Both the position numbers and the translations under genes were made by a program. A model generated the notes under the pieces. It was not told where the DNA came from. It searched no databases and was given only the letters and a program-made list of their open reading frames with translations. A stretch of DNA of 64,000 nucleotides, taken from the NCBI GenBank assembly GCA_019359275.1, contig JAHHHP010000014.1, positions 1 to 64,000 on the forward strand, given 5' to 3'. How positions within the stretch are numbered: position 1 is the stretch's first letter; each line of letters begins with the position of its first letter. Source of the stretch: Myxacorys chilensis ATA2-1-KO14 (lineage in GTDB: Bacteria > Cyanobacteriota > Cyanobacteriia > Leptolyngbyales > Leptolyngbyaceae). Positions 54,847 through 63,759 of the stretch are shown here, in pieces.

Positions 54847-55449
54847 ATGACTAAACTGTTGTTGAAGTTTGGGATTGGGTTAGTGCTATCCCTCAACGTA
54901 ACGCCTGCTACCCTTGCTGCTGTCCAATCTGCTCCTGTTCAAGAAGATTCGCCCGTCGCTTGGTCTCAGGTGATTAACGATCCGTTTGATGGTTCTGTTG
55001 TTTACGATAAGCACTTCACAAATAGGTTCGCTTTTATCAGTAGTTGGTCAAAGCAAGGAATTCGCGCCACCTATGTTAAAAAAGATTCAATTTTGATCGG
55101 CTACGAGACTGTTTGGGAAACTCGATGGGTTCCTGATGCCTACTGCGATCGTCGTAAGAGCAATCGATGCAAGTCTAGAAAAAGACAAGAAAGCTATCCC
55201 ACTCAACGAGCCGTGTATCGCGAAGTTCGGACTGACTTGACTCCCCGGAGAATCTTACTCGCTGTTCGAGGTCAAGTTTATACCTACGAATCGGGTTCTG
55301 TTTCTCCTGATCTGGCGATGGCACTCTCCAATGCTCCAGATGAAAATACACGAATTCGATTAGAGTGGGAGAACGGCGGAACTAGCGATATCGAAATTGG
55401 AAAAGGCACTGTAAAAGCTTGGAGAACGATCTTTAAAGTGCAAAAGTAG
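54847..55449 (+). CDS. Secreted protein of unknown function
   Basis: 200 residues from the ATG at 54847 (MTKLLLKFGIGLVLSLNVTP), chosen for the GGCGGAG before it; an upstream ATG at 54787 adds 20 residues with no signal. A signal peptide is cut near TLAAVQSA. The mature part contains a basic Cys-rich loop (CDRRKSNRCKSRKRQ) and beta-rich sequence (RRILLAVRGQVYTYE, IRLEWENGGTSDIEIGKGTV). I recognise no family. Confidence 0.7.
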   Translation: MTKLLLKFGIGLVLSLNVTPATLAAVQSAPVQEDSPVAWSQVINDPFDGSVVYDKHFTNRFAFISSWSKQGIRATYVKKDSILIGYETVWETRWVPDAYCDRRKSNRCKSRKRQESYPTQRAVYREVRTDLTPRRILLAVRGQVYTYESGSVSPDLAMALSNAPDENTRIRLEWENGGTSDIEIGKGTVKAWRTIFKVQK

Positions 55450-55585
55450 GGTCAGGGCGTGGTTCTTGCTGGTAGAGAATGTCTGCAAAGGTTGCTCGCT
55501 GGCAGCGGACTAGATAGCGAATGTAGCAAATTAGCTTCTAAGATCTGTTACGACTTTTACCATGCTTGCTGCCAACATATTGTGA

Positions 55586-57400
55586 CTACTGATAACCTGC
55601 TGCTTGAAGGGCAAATAAGTGTGCATACCGCCCCTTCAAATCTAATAGCTGTTCGTGACTTCCTTGCTCGGTTACTTCTCCAGCAGACATCACCATAATT
55701 CGATCTGCCATTCGCACGGTGGAGAATCGATGGGAGATGAGGATTGCCATTTGGTTGGGCGTCATTTCTCGAAACCGCTCGAAGATTTGAACTTCAGACT
55801 CAGCATCCATTGCAGAAGTCGGTTCATCTAACACTAAAATGTCGGCGCTGGTTCGCATAAATGCGCGAGATAAAGCGATCTTCTGCCATTGTCCGCCTGA
55901 AAGTTCTCGACCTGCTTTGAACCAACGACCGAGTTGCGTGTCGAATCCATCCGATAGTTCATCAATGAATGGTAATGCATTGCCTTTATCTGCGGCAACA
56001 CCCCAGCGATCGCGATCGTCTAAATTGACGACATCACCAACCCCAACATTTTCACCCACGCTAAATTGATACTTCATGAAGCTCTGAAAAATCACACCGA
56101 TGCGACGCTGTAGAACAGCCGTGTCCCACTGTTCTAGCTTCAATCCATCTAAGAAAATTTGTCCAGAAGTAGGCTCGTAAAGCCTTGTTAGAAGTTTGAT
56201 CAGCGTTGTTTTACCTGAGCCGTTTTCACCCACGATCGCAAGCTTCTCTCCCGGTTTGAGATGAAACGACACATCATTGAGCGCAGGCTTTGGGTTTCCA
56301 GGGTAGTAGAACGTGACGTGTTCAAATCGTATTCCGTCTTGCGGTGCAATGCCTTGGACTGCCTGCCCCATTGGTTCGGGAACTTCTTCTTCTAGAAACT
56401 CGTACAGGTTGGAGAGGTACAGCGAGTCTTCATACATACCTCCAACTGCCGTTAAAATCGAGGCAAACGCTGTTTGTCCTTGCCGAAACACCACGAGATA
56501 CATCGTTAGTTCGCCAAGCGTTATTTGTCCGGCGATCGTTTCCCAGACAATCCAAACATAGGCCCCATAGAATGCGATCGTACTGACCAAGCTCAGCAGA
56601 TAGCTCCACACGCCGCGCCGAATCGTCAGGTCACGATCTTCTGCGTATAGACGGTAGAAAATCGCTCGATAGCGATCGAGTAGCATTCGTCCCAACTGAT
56701 AGAGCTTAATCTCCATCGCAGGAGCTTCATTGGCAATGAGCCATTCTAAATAATTTTGCTGTCTCGATTCGGGTGTGCGCCACTGAAACAGCCGAAAGGC
56801 TTGTCCAGCGAATCGCGTCTCAGAAACAAAGGCGGGAACGGCAGCAAGCATCAGCACCACAACGGCCCAAACCGAAAACTGGATCAGCAGTCCCCCATAG
56901 GTGATGATGGTGAGCGAGTCTTGCACCAATCCAAACGTGCGCCCGACGAGGCTCAATGGCCGACTGGACGCTTCTCGCCGCGCCCGCGTCATCTTGTCAT
57001 AGAATTCTGAGTCTTCAAAGTGAGCCAGATCGAGAGTGAGGGCTTTTCCTAAAATCAGTTCATTCACCTTCTGCCCGAGCAACACTCTCAGTAGCGACTG
57101 ACACAAGGCGATACCTTGGCGGCTGCCCGTTTGCACTGCCACGACAACGGCTTCAAATCCCAAATATCCGATCGCTGCCCAGCGATCGCTAGCAGAGCCA
57201 GTGCGAGATGCCAGTACCACAGTATCGACAATCAGCTTTCCGGCGTAGGCAATGATCGCCGGAACCAACCCAGAAATTAGGGTAAACAGGGCAAGTACGA
57301 TCGTCAATCTGCGATTGGTCGTCCAAACTAATTGAATCGCTCGTCCACAGTAGCGAAATGTAGATAAAAGCTGAGAGACACCGCGAATCATGTTCAACAA
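55586..57400 (-). CDS. ABC transporter, fused permease and ATP-binding domains
   Basis: 604 residues. Residues 1-340 hold six predicted transmembrane helices of the ABC exporter type (for example LTIVLALFTLISGLVPAIIA). The nucleotide-binding domain has Walker A VGENGSGKTTLIKLL near residue 390, LSGGQWQKIALSRAF near 500, Walker B ADILVLDEPTSAMD and the H-loop LISHRFSTVRMAD. The substrate is unknown. It is probably a homodimeric exporter. A GC-rich repeat lies just upstream of its start. Confidence 0.92.
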   Translation of the reverse strand: MLNMIRGVSQLLSTFRYCGRAIQLVWTTNRRLTIVLALFTLISGLVPAIIAYAGKLIVDTVVLASRTGSASDRWAAIGYLGFEAVVVAVQTGSRQGIALCQSLLRVLLGQKVNELILGKALTLDLAHFEDSEFYDKMTRARREASSRPLSLVGRTFGLVQDSLTIITYGGLLIQFSVWAVVVLMLAAVPAFVSETRFAGQAFRLFQWRTPESRQQNYLEWLIANEAPAMEIKLYQLGRMLLDRYRAIFYRLYAEDRDLTIRRGVWSYLLSLVSTIAFYGAYVWIVWETIAGQITLGELTMYLVVFRQGQTAFASILTAVGGMYEDSLYLSNLYEFLEEEVPEPMGQAVQGIAPQDGIRFEHVTFYYPGNPKPALNDVSFHLKPGEKLAIVGENGSGKTTLIKLLTRLYEPTSGQIFLDGLKLEQWDTAVLQRRIGVIFQSFMKYQFSVGENVGVGDVVNLDDRDRWGVAADKGNALPFIDELSDGFDTQLGRWFKAGRELSGGQWQKIALSRAFMRTSADILVLDEPTSAMDAESEVQIFERFREMTPNQMAILISHRFSTVRMADRIMVMSAGEVTEQGSHEQLLDLKGRYAHLFALQAAGYQ

Positions 57401-57477
57401 TTACTAGTCCATTTGTTTCAAAGAGAGCTATCACTCCCTATATTCCAGTATCTCGAATCGCCCACCCTTGTCTCGTT

Positions 57478-57540
57478 TGCAGGGGGTTTGGGGGAGGCAA
57501 CCGTCCCCCAATGGGGTTTGGGGGCAAGCCCCAAGGGTCG
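57478..57540. repeat. G/C-skewed repeat GGGGGTTTGGGGG
   Basis: The gap between the ABC exporter and the SPL-like gene contains AGGGGGTTTGGGGGAGG, then CGTCCCCCAATGGGG, TTTGGGGGCAAGCCCC, a run of G-tracts and complementary C-tracts that can fold in alternative hairpins. This is the type of GGGTTTGGGGG repeat element dispersed in many cyanobacterial genomes. Confidence 0.65.
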
Positions 57541-57634
57541 GACACCGAGATTCAGGAAGAGTCAAATACCTTCTAGCCTACACTCAGCCTCTTGAATCGC
57601 AAAATTGTTGCAGAACCCAACGCTATCCGAATCA

Positions 57635-58720
57635 CTACGTCCAGTACAAGATCTTAGCGCGAGGAAACCGCCGCCCAATCTCGCGCTCAAAAAACTGACG
57701 CAACTCGCGCATCGTCTTCGCGTCATAGACATACTTCATGCCGCCGAACTTATTGCGCTTCACCACCCGCGACGACTCATCCAAATCTAACTTGGTGTTG
57801 GGATACCAACTAAGCAAGACATCCTTCGATCCAGGAGTAAACCGATGGGTGATCAGCTCCACCGTCAGATCGCAATCGAAATCCAACTCCTCAGACATGT
57901 TATCGAGCAACTGGGTATATTGCTCTTGCCAATCGGGAATCGGCATAATCGGCGCAATCACTACTCCGATCGGATACCCGCCTTCTAAACCTAAGCGCCG
58001 CAATCCGCGAAGTCGAGCCGAAACAGATGCTGTACCGCCTTCTAAGCGATCGCTAATCGATGCCGCATTCACGCTAGAACGGCAACGCGTGTGTCCATGA
58101 TGAGGCAGGTCTAACAGACCCTCAACATTGTCAAACTTCGACACCCAGCGCAAATAGCCATCCTCACGAGTACCAAAATAGCGAATCGCTTCAGCTAAGC
58201 TTCCGGTCAAGTGCTCAATGCCTAGCGGATCGGTATAACAACTCACTTCATAGCTCGTCTCGCTGCCCGATCGTTCATAGGCAGCTAAATTACCCAAAAT
58301 TTGCGGCAGGTTAGCATACACCCGAATCACAGGCGGCCCTTGCAAGCTGCCTGCTAAATAGCAATATTGGCAGTGGGCAGGGCATCCCTCTGCAATGTGA
58401 AACTGCCAATCGGCAGAAGGAGGAATCGGACTCAGCTTAAACTGTCCTTTGGGCGCATTCACAACTGCTAACGTCCGCTTTGCAGTGGCATAGGTCTCTC
58501 GCTCAGTGTCGCCACGCAAGCCCGTCAATCGATTCTGCTTCAACTCGTTCATGGGCAAGCCTAACGCCTGCACCCGCTCAAGAATCTGCTGTCCCCACGG
58601 CTCCTTCAGAGCGTCAGGGGTAAACATCACCCGCTCTGGCATCCACAAACGCGCCTTGCGAATTCCACTATCAGAAGCATCAGCAATCGGTGAAGCAACC
58701 ATCGTCACAGAACTAGTCAT
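57635..58720 (-). CDS. Spore photoproduct lyase-like radical SAM protein
   Basis: 361 residues. The radical SAM motif lies in EGCPAHCQYCYLAG (C-x3-C-x2-C) near residues 112-125. SCYTDPLGIEHLTGSL, KFDNVEGLLDL, CRSSVNAASISDRLEGGTASVSARL and HRFTPGSKDVLLSWYPNT match the SPL family, which repairs spore thymine dimers in Bacillus. Cyanobacteria do not sporulate, so the role here is unknown and may be a different C-H chemistry or DNA repair. The C-terminus YPNT..LDLDE is intact. Confidence 0.88.
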   Translation of the reverse strand: MTSSVTMVASPIADASDSGIRKARLWMPERVMFTPDALKEPWGQQILERVQALGLPMNELKQNRLTGLRGDTERETYATAKRTLAVVNAPKGQFKLSPIPPSADWQFHIAEGCPAHCQYCYLAGSLQGPPVIRVYANLPQILGNLAAYERSGSETSYEVSCYTDPLGIEHLTGSLAEAIRYFGTREDGYLRWVSKFDNVEGLLDLPHHGHTRCRSSVNAASISDRLEGGTASVSARLRGLRRLGLEGGYPIGVVIAPIMPIPDWQEQYTQLLDNMSEELDFDCDLTVELITHRFTPGSKDVLLSWYPNTKLDLDESSRVVKRNKFGGMKYVYDAKTMRELRQFFEREIGRRFPRAKILYWT

Positions 58721-58898
58721 GCTTTCTCTATATGTCTCAATAGCTCTATTATGACAACGATTCTAATTGCTGTAATCTACACGCTGAGCGGCTTATACGC
58801 TACTTGAGATAGAGGTATCTTCCGTTGATCTGCTGGAGCAGTGCAGGGATAGTGAAGAGGTCAGTTGTGAGTATGAACGGTAAATTTGGGTTGAAATG

Positions 58899-59150
58899 TT
58901 AGGCATTCTGTTGAAGAAGTTGCCAAATTTGCTTCAGCGTAGAGTTGACAAGAATTTTTTCTGCGATCGTACCGTCTGCTTTGTCAAACAACGGCACAAC
59001 ACGGGTAGTGTATTCGTTTGTAAATCCAAACGCTATCAATTCTTTGGTGTAAGACTGTTCTCTAACCGGATCGCGTCCTTGGGCTAATAGATCTAAATAC
59101 TCCCTATCCGACAGTTCTAAATCAACAACCTGTGGTTCTTGAGATAACAC
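58899..59150 (-). CDS. Small hypothetical protein
   Basis: 83 residues: MLSQEPQVVDLELSDREYLD, then LLAQGRDPVREQSYTKELIAF and GTIAEKILVNSTLKQIWQLLQQ. It is soluble and mixed alpha/beta, with no family recognised. The frame is clean and the composition is protein-like. It lies between the SPL gene and the helicase, on the helicase strand. Confidence 0.5.
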   Translation of the reverse strand: MLSQEPQVVDLELSDREYLDLLAQGRDPVREQSYTKELIAFGFTNEYTTRVVPLFDKADGTIAEKILVNSTLKQIWQLLQQNA

Positions 59151-59287
59151 CGTTTTAGCCTCTCAATAATTTTATCTAGGTAGCATATCAGATTTGAAGG
59201 TAAATGTTACCAAGTTTGTCATCTACCTATAGCAGTAGTAAATATGGTGCTTGATGCGATCGCAGTTGAGCGCCACTGCGCCAAGGC

Positions 59288-59344
59288 TTATACAGCAATA
59301 TCCAAGAAGTAGCGCTTGATACCTAATTGTTCCAAGTCGCTCAT
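59288..59344 (-). CDS. 18-codon frame coupled to the helicase stop
   Basis: MSDLEQLGIKRYFLDIAV then TAA. Its ATG overlaps the helicase stop (ATGA), the usual signature of a translationally coupled downstream gene, yet it ends after 18 codons. It is best read as the N-terminus of a truncated partner gene; a genuine micro-protein is the alternative. Confidence 0.4.
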   Translation of the reverse strand: MSDLEQLGIKRYFLDIAV

Positions 59345-61536
59345 ATCCACTGACTTGCAAAGTCCGTTAGTTCTTCAACATCCAAATAGTCAGCGATAAA
59401 GCTTTTGCGTAATAGCTCAGGTGGAATGTATTCATCGTATTTCTGCAATGTTGGAACCTCGTCTGGATCAAGGAATTCCTCTAGATTGAAGCGTCGTTCC
59501 GAGAGAGACTGTAGCTCATAGCGCAAGGTGTCAAGCGAACAGTTACCCAAGCGCACGACGAGAAAGTAGGGCGATCGCGCTTTGATACTTTTAATGCCGA
59601 GGGATGGTTTGCCGTACGATCGCAAGAACCTTTCCAAAGTACGGAACGCGATCGTACCCATCCACGGAAAAATACAGCAAACCTTTTCGTCTAAAAATTG
59701 TATTGGATGATCTAAAATTCCGGCTGACCGAGAAAACGCTCTCGCGTCCTGAAGCCGCTGGCTTGCATTCGGCGTTAAGTAGGAATATAGCGTTGTCTCT
59801 TGCAATACTTTTTTTATTCTCTGTAGCACTCTAGTATGAACTTCCCCAGATGTGCCACGCCATGAACTTGATGTGACAGATTTTGTTGACAGTTTAACTT
59901 CAATGATTTTCTTTTTGCTATCAACTGCATGAACTTCCCACGTGCGTCCTGCAAGAGAAAAGCGATCGCCTTCCACAGGCGGAATGATAATACTTCCGAT
60001 TGCTTTTCCGTTATGTTTAACTGAGTATTCCTCTGTGTCAGGAAAGATGGCATAGAACTTAAAATTATTGATGACTTTCTCTCCTGCAAGTCCGACAATT
60101 AGCCCCCCTTCTACTGTTCTCTCAATATGATCAATCTCAATTAAATGTCTTAAGAACACTCGAAAATCGTCTTGTGAAATTGAGCGGAACGGTGGCAGGG
60201 TTAGAATTTGCTGCGCGATCGCGGCAGGAGACAGTTCTCCTAAAGACGCCAATACGCTCATCGTTTGGTGATACAGCAAACTGAAGGGATACTGCATAGC
60301 ACGCGGTGGTTCAATCCATTTCTCTTCCAGGTAAAGCTGAACTACAGCAATGCACTGCAACAACTGCCAAGGAATTTGCTCAGGCAACGACTCTTCACCT
60401 GTGGGCTTATCTTCCACACAGATAAGCTCCATTTCAGATACGCCGCTCCGTCTGCCAGAGCGTCCCAATCGCTGCAAGAAACTGGCAACAGAGGCAGGCG
60501 ACTCTAATTGAATCACCCGATCGAGGTGTCCTAAATCAATTCCCATCTCGAAGGTCACGGTTGCGGCTGTAACAGTGGGCATATCAGAATTTCGCATTGC
60601 CGCTTCTGCCGCTTCTCTAAGGGGGGCAGAGATACTACCATGATGAACGTGATAGAGATCTGGATGTCCTTTCGCTGTCGCAATCTCTCGCATCACGGCG
60701 ATCGCGTCTTCTGTTGCCGTTCGTCCATTGGCAAACACTAAACTTTTCTTGCCCTGCGTTTGGTTAAATAGATGCAAATGATAAGGATTAAACGCTTTGT
60801 CTCGGGTGTCTCCTTTTGCCCGCACGACTAGTCCCGGATCGTAAAAATGTTCTAGTGAAAGCTGAATCTTTCGCTGAGCAGTTTCTAGCATTGGTGTAGT
60901 GACAGATTGAAAAGTGTCACCCTTCAACCACTCTTCAGCTAGAGAATAGTCGCCCAATGTTGCTGACAGTCCAATTCGACGCGGCACGTTTCCGGTTGCC
61001 TTAGCAAGACGAGACAGTTGGCATAAAATTTGACAGCCGCGATCGCTGCCAATGAATGCGTGAATTTCATCAATAATTACAAAGCGCAAGTCTCCGAATA
61101 TACCAGAAAGATGAGCGCTTTTATTGATTAATAAACTCTCCAACGATTCGGGTGTAATTTGCAGAATGCCTTGGGGGTTCTCAAGCAGCTTTTTCTTGCG
61201 GCTTTGCGTTACATCTCCATGCCAAGCCCACACAGGAATATCAGCATTTTTCAATAAGTCGGTTAAGCGATCGAACTGGTCATTAATCAGTGCTTTGATA
61301 GGACTGATATATAGTGCACCAACCCCGTTAGGAGGCTGCTCATGCAACATAGTCAATACAGGAAGGAATGCTGCTTCAGTTTTTCCAGAGGCCGTTCCTG
61401 CTGCAATCAATAGATGATTTGGTGTGTCAAATATAATACGACACGCTTCTGCTTGAATTGGCCTAAGTGAAGACCAACCATTGGTATAAATATATTCTTT
61501 AATGAAGGGAGAAAGACGAGAATACGGATACTGCAT
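59341..61536 (-). CDS. Lhr-like DEAD/DEAH superfamily 2 helicase
   Basis: 731 residues. Q-motif RPIQAEA, Walker A IAAGTASGKTEAAF near residue 47, motif Ia SPIKALINDQ, TPESL, motif II DEIHAF near 158, motif III SATLG, and the second RecA domain with FANGRTATEDA, VTFEMGIDLGHLDRVIQ and motif VI RLGRSGRR. The remaining 300 residues form an Lhr-type winged-helix and accessory region. It lacks the nuclease domains of larger Lhr paralogues. Such compact Lhr-like helicases occur in several defence contexts, but no nuclease or methylase neighbour is intact here. Confidence 0.88.
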   Translation of the reverse strand: MQYPYSRLSPFIKEYIYTNGWSSLRPIQAEACRIIFDTPNHLLIAAGTASGKTEAAFLPVLTMLHEQPPNGVGALYISPIKALINDQFDRLTDLLKNADIPVWAWHGDVTQSRKKKLLENPQGILQITPESLESLLINKSAHLSGIFGDLRFVIIDEIHAFIGSDRGCQILCQLSRLAKATGNVPRRIGLSATLGDYSLAEEWLKGDTFQSVTTPMLETAQRKIQLSLEHFYDPGLVVRAKGDTRDKAFNPYHLHLFNQTQGKKSLVFANGRTATEDAIAVMREIATAKGHPDLYHVHHGSISAPLREAAEAAMRNSDMPTVTAATVTFEMGIDLGHLDRVIQLESPASVASFLQRLGRSGRRSGVSEMELICVEDKPTGEESLPEQIPWQLLQCIAVVQLYLEEKWIEPPRAMQYPFSLLYHQTMSVLASLGELSPAAIAQQILTLPPFRSISQDDFRVFLRHLIEIDHIERTVEGGLIVGLAGEKVINNFKFYAIFPDTEEYSVKHNGKAIGSIIIPPVEGDRFSLAGRTWEVHAVDSKKKIIEVKLSTKSVTSSSWRGTSGEVHTRVLQRIKKVLQETTLYSYLTPNASQRLQDARAFSRSAGILDHPIQFLDEKVCCIFPWMGTIAFRTLERFLRSYGKPSLGIKSIKARSPYFLVVRLGNCSLDTLRYELQSLSERRFNLEEFLDPDEVPTLQKYDEYIPPELLRKSFIADYLDVEELTDFASQWI

Positions 61537-61847
61537 TATCAGCGTTTTAACTGTAAATGGAAGAAATCACTTAACAGAGGTTGTGATGTCATTGATTACA
61601 GGAGAATTGTAAAGAGAGGCGAGATTGAAGACTTCTCTCCTTCAACCTGACAACCATGTGCCGATCGAGAATCTGTCTGGCAGTTGGTTGAGGTAATTAG
61701 TGGTAGTTTAGTAGGGTTCACGGTGTTTACACATTTTGAATTTAAAGTTGACGAAACTTTAGAAGTTTGCGGCGTTCGAGTCTTTTAGTTAAGTCACGCC
61801 TGTCAGGTTGCTAGAAAGCCTAGATATTGACCTTATATAGTTTGGAG

Positions 61848-62804
61848 ATGAACGTGAGCATGTTGAAGCCTATTGCTGCTGCAAGTGTTGTTGCAATCTT
61901 AGCGGGTTCCCTATTCCCTGTTGCTGCGGAAACACTGTCGATCGCGAAAGATACCAAAGGAGCGGTTCAAACAGAGAAGCTCGTCAAGATGACACCTTCT
62001 GCGCCAGAAGGATCTACGATCGCGCAGTCTACGCCCGATTCGTCCACGCCTGGATCGCCTGTAAATCCCGGCAGCAGTGGTGGCACAACCTCTTCACCCC
62101 TTGACCCAGGTCCGGGCAGCAATGTAGATCAAAGCACTCCTGACACCAACTCGACGCCTTCTACAACTCCGACCTCGCCTTCTACAACTCCGACCTCGCC
62201 TTCTCAGCCGGAATCGCCCGCTGATCAAGTGACTCCGAATACGCCTAGCAATGGGACGACACCGACGACGCCGGACTCGACGCCTTCTACAACTCCAACC
62301 TCCCCATCTCAAACGGAATCGCCCGCTGATCAGGGAACTCCGAATACGCCTAACAATGGGACGACGCCAACGACGCCAGATTCGACGCCTTCCACGACTC
62401 CCACATCACCTCCACCAGCAACACCGGCTCCAGCGCCCTCTGGAGAACAATCCACTACGCCCTCTACTCAGCCCAGTGCAACCACAATGGTGCTAGAGGA
62501 GGAAACCATTACCGGCATTAAGCAAGTCACTCTACCAACGCCGCCTGTGACACCTGCTCGATTCACTTTGCCAATGGATATTAAAGTTGTGCAAGAGGCG
62601 TCAGTTACTAGCAATACGCCTATTACTGATAAGTTGTCTAAGGACTTGCCAAGCTGGGCATCTGCGGTGCAAGCCTGCTTGCAAGATAGACCTACCTTTG
62701 TCCGTGTTGTAGGAGATCAGCAAGTACCCTTTATGGTCAATGGAACTGAAGGGAAGATTAAGTTGAATGCAAACAATCGTCCGGTTTGCACAGCGGGTCT
62801 GTAA
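61848..62804 (+). CDS. Secreted Pro/Thr/Ser-rich repeat protein
   Basis: 318 residues from the ATG at 61848 (an ATG at 61827 or 61860 is also possible). A signal peptide ends near VAAETLS. The middle is low-complexity, with two tandem 35-residue repeats (62202-62306 and 62307-62411) beginning SQ.ESPADQ.TPNTP.NGTTPTTPDS. The C-terminal 90 residues look folded (ITDKLSKDLPSWASAVQACL, QDRPTFVRVVGDQQVPFMVNG). Probably a surface or envelope protein with a glycosylatable stalk. Family unknown. Confidence 0.75.
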   Translation: MNVSMLKPIAAASVVAILAGSLFPVAAETLSIAKDTKGAVQTEKLVKMTPSAPEGSTIAQSTPDSSTPGSPVNPGSSGGTTSSPLDPGPGSNVDQSTPDTNSTPSTTPTSPSTTPTSPSQPESPADQVTPNTPSNGTTPTTPDSTPSTTPTSPSQTESPADQGTPNTPNNGTTPTTPDSTPSTTPTSPPPATPAPAPSGEQSTTPSTQPSATTMVLEEETITGIKQVTLPTPPVTPARFTLPMDIKVVQEASVTSNTPITDKLSKDLPSWASAVQACLQDRPTFVRVVGDQQVPFMVNGTEGKIKLNANNRPVCTAGL

Positions 62805-62879
62805 GAGGACTCACCATGTCGTTTCAAGTCCTTTTGATAGACAGAAGCGATTCTAATTGAATTACAGTCTGTCTTGACT

Positions 62880-62906
62880 GCTGAGAGGCTTTATCAGCCT
62901 CTCAGC
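62880..62906. terminator. Bidirectional hairpin between convergent secreted-protein genes
   Basis: GCTGAGAGGCT pairs perfectly with AGCCTCTCAGC around TTATC. On the plus strand AAAAACTGG follows; on the minus strand the T content is low. It lies 76 bp after the gene on the left and 39 bp from the stop of the convergent one. Confidence 0.65.
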
Positions 62907-62944
62907 AAAAACTGGTTTAGTAGTAAGCCATTGGAAGAATGTGT

Positions 62945-63595
62945 CTATTGGCAGTAAACCAAGTTTGAGCCAGGTGTATTGATAAAGCCATTGGAAACCC
63001 AGCCTGCGATCGGTCGATTGATCTCGATCCAAATCCGACCATCCGCTTCAGTTTTAGAATTGGGAGGATTTCTCGTCACATACACTTTTGAGTTGTACGC
63101 TACGCTACCGACATAGGCAGAACTCACGCTAGGCCCACGGCGAGCAATCAGTCCCTGTTGTGCGCGAACGGAGCGACATAAGGCATTAGGAGACGGGGAC
63201 GGGGACGGAGACGGAGACGGTGATGGAGACGGGGACGGAGACGGTGATGGAGTACCGGGACAGAGCTTCAGATTGACGGTTTGCACAAATCCTGGAGATG
63301 GGGCACTGACACCAATAAAGCCAGCTTGAGCCGCATTTTCGGAAAGCGTTACAGATTGATTGGTGGTTAATGCCCTAACCACTGCACTGGTTGCAGTACG
63401 ATCGCCGAAAATGGCAGTGGGCTGCTTAGCACATCGCCTCTGACCAACCAACGATCCTTGAGCAACTAGAGTATTAGATGTAGTTTGAGTCGTTTGGGAA
63501 GATTGGATTTGGGCGAGTGCAGCACCACTAACGGTAGACACTGCCAAAACAACCAAAGCACTGACTGATTGACGCCAAGCCTTCGCTTTCATCAT
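62945..63595 (-). CDS. Secreted SH3-like protein with Ser-Pro linker
   Basis: 216 residues. A signal peptide ends near GAALAQ. Two bacterial SH3-type modules (first: RCAKQPTAIFGDRTATSAVVR; second: CRSVRAQQGLIARRGPSVSSAYVGSVAYNSKVYVTRN, ending WVSNGFINTPGSNLVYCQ) are separated by a Ser-Pro repeat of about 12 units encoded by GACGGN hexamers. Such SH3b proteins bind cell-wall peptides. The hexamer array may expand or contract. Confidence 0.8.
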   Translation of the reverse strand: MMKAKAWRQSVSALVVLAVSTVSGAALAQIQSSQTTQTTSNTLVAQGSLVGQRRCAKQPTAIFGDRTATSAVVRALTTNQSVTLSENAAQAGFIGVSAPSPGFVQTVNLKLCPGTPSPSPSPSPSPSPSPSPSPSPNALCRSVRAQQGLIARRGPSVSSAYVGSVAYNSKVYVTRNPPNSKTEADGRIWIEINRPIAGWVSNGFINTPGSNLVYCQ

Positions 63596-63759
63596 GGTAT
63601 TAAACTCCTCACGGAATAGAAGGGTAGGATCACGTACCCATGTAAATATCCTGCCTGAGATTATAAGGCAAGTCGATCCGGAATTCGTGATTTGTAAGGG
63701 TTCCTACTGCTGATGCTGCGATATAGTTTCAAAAATCCAACGTTCCGCAGAACGACCCA

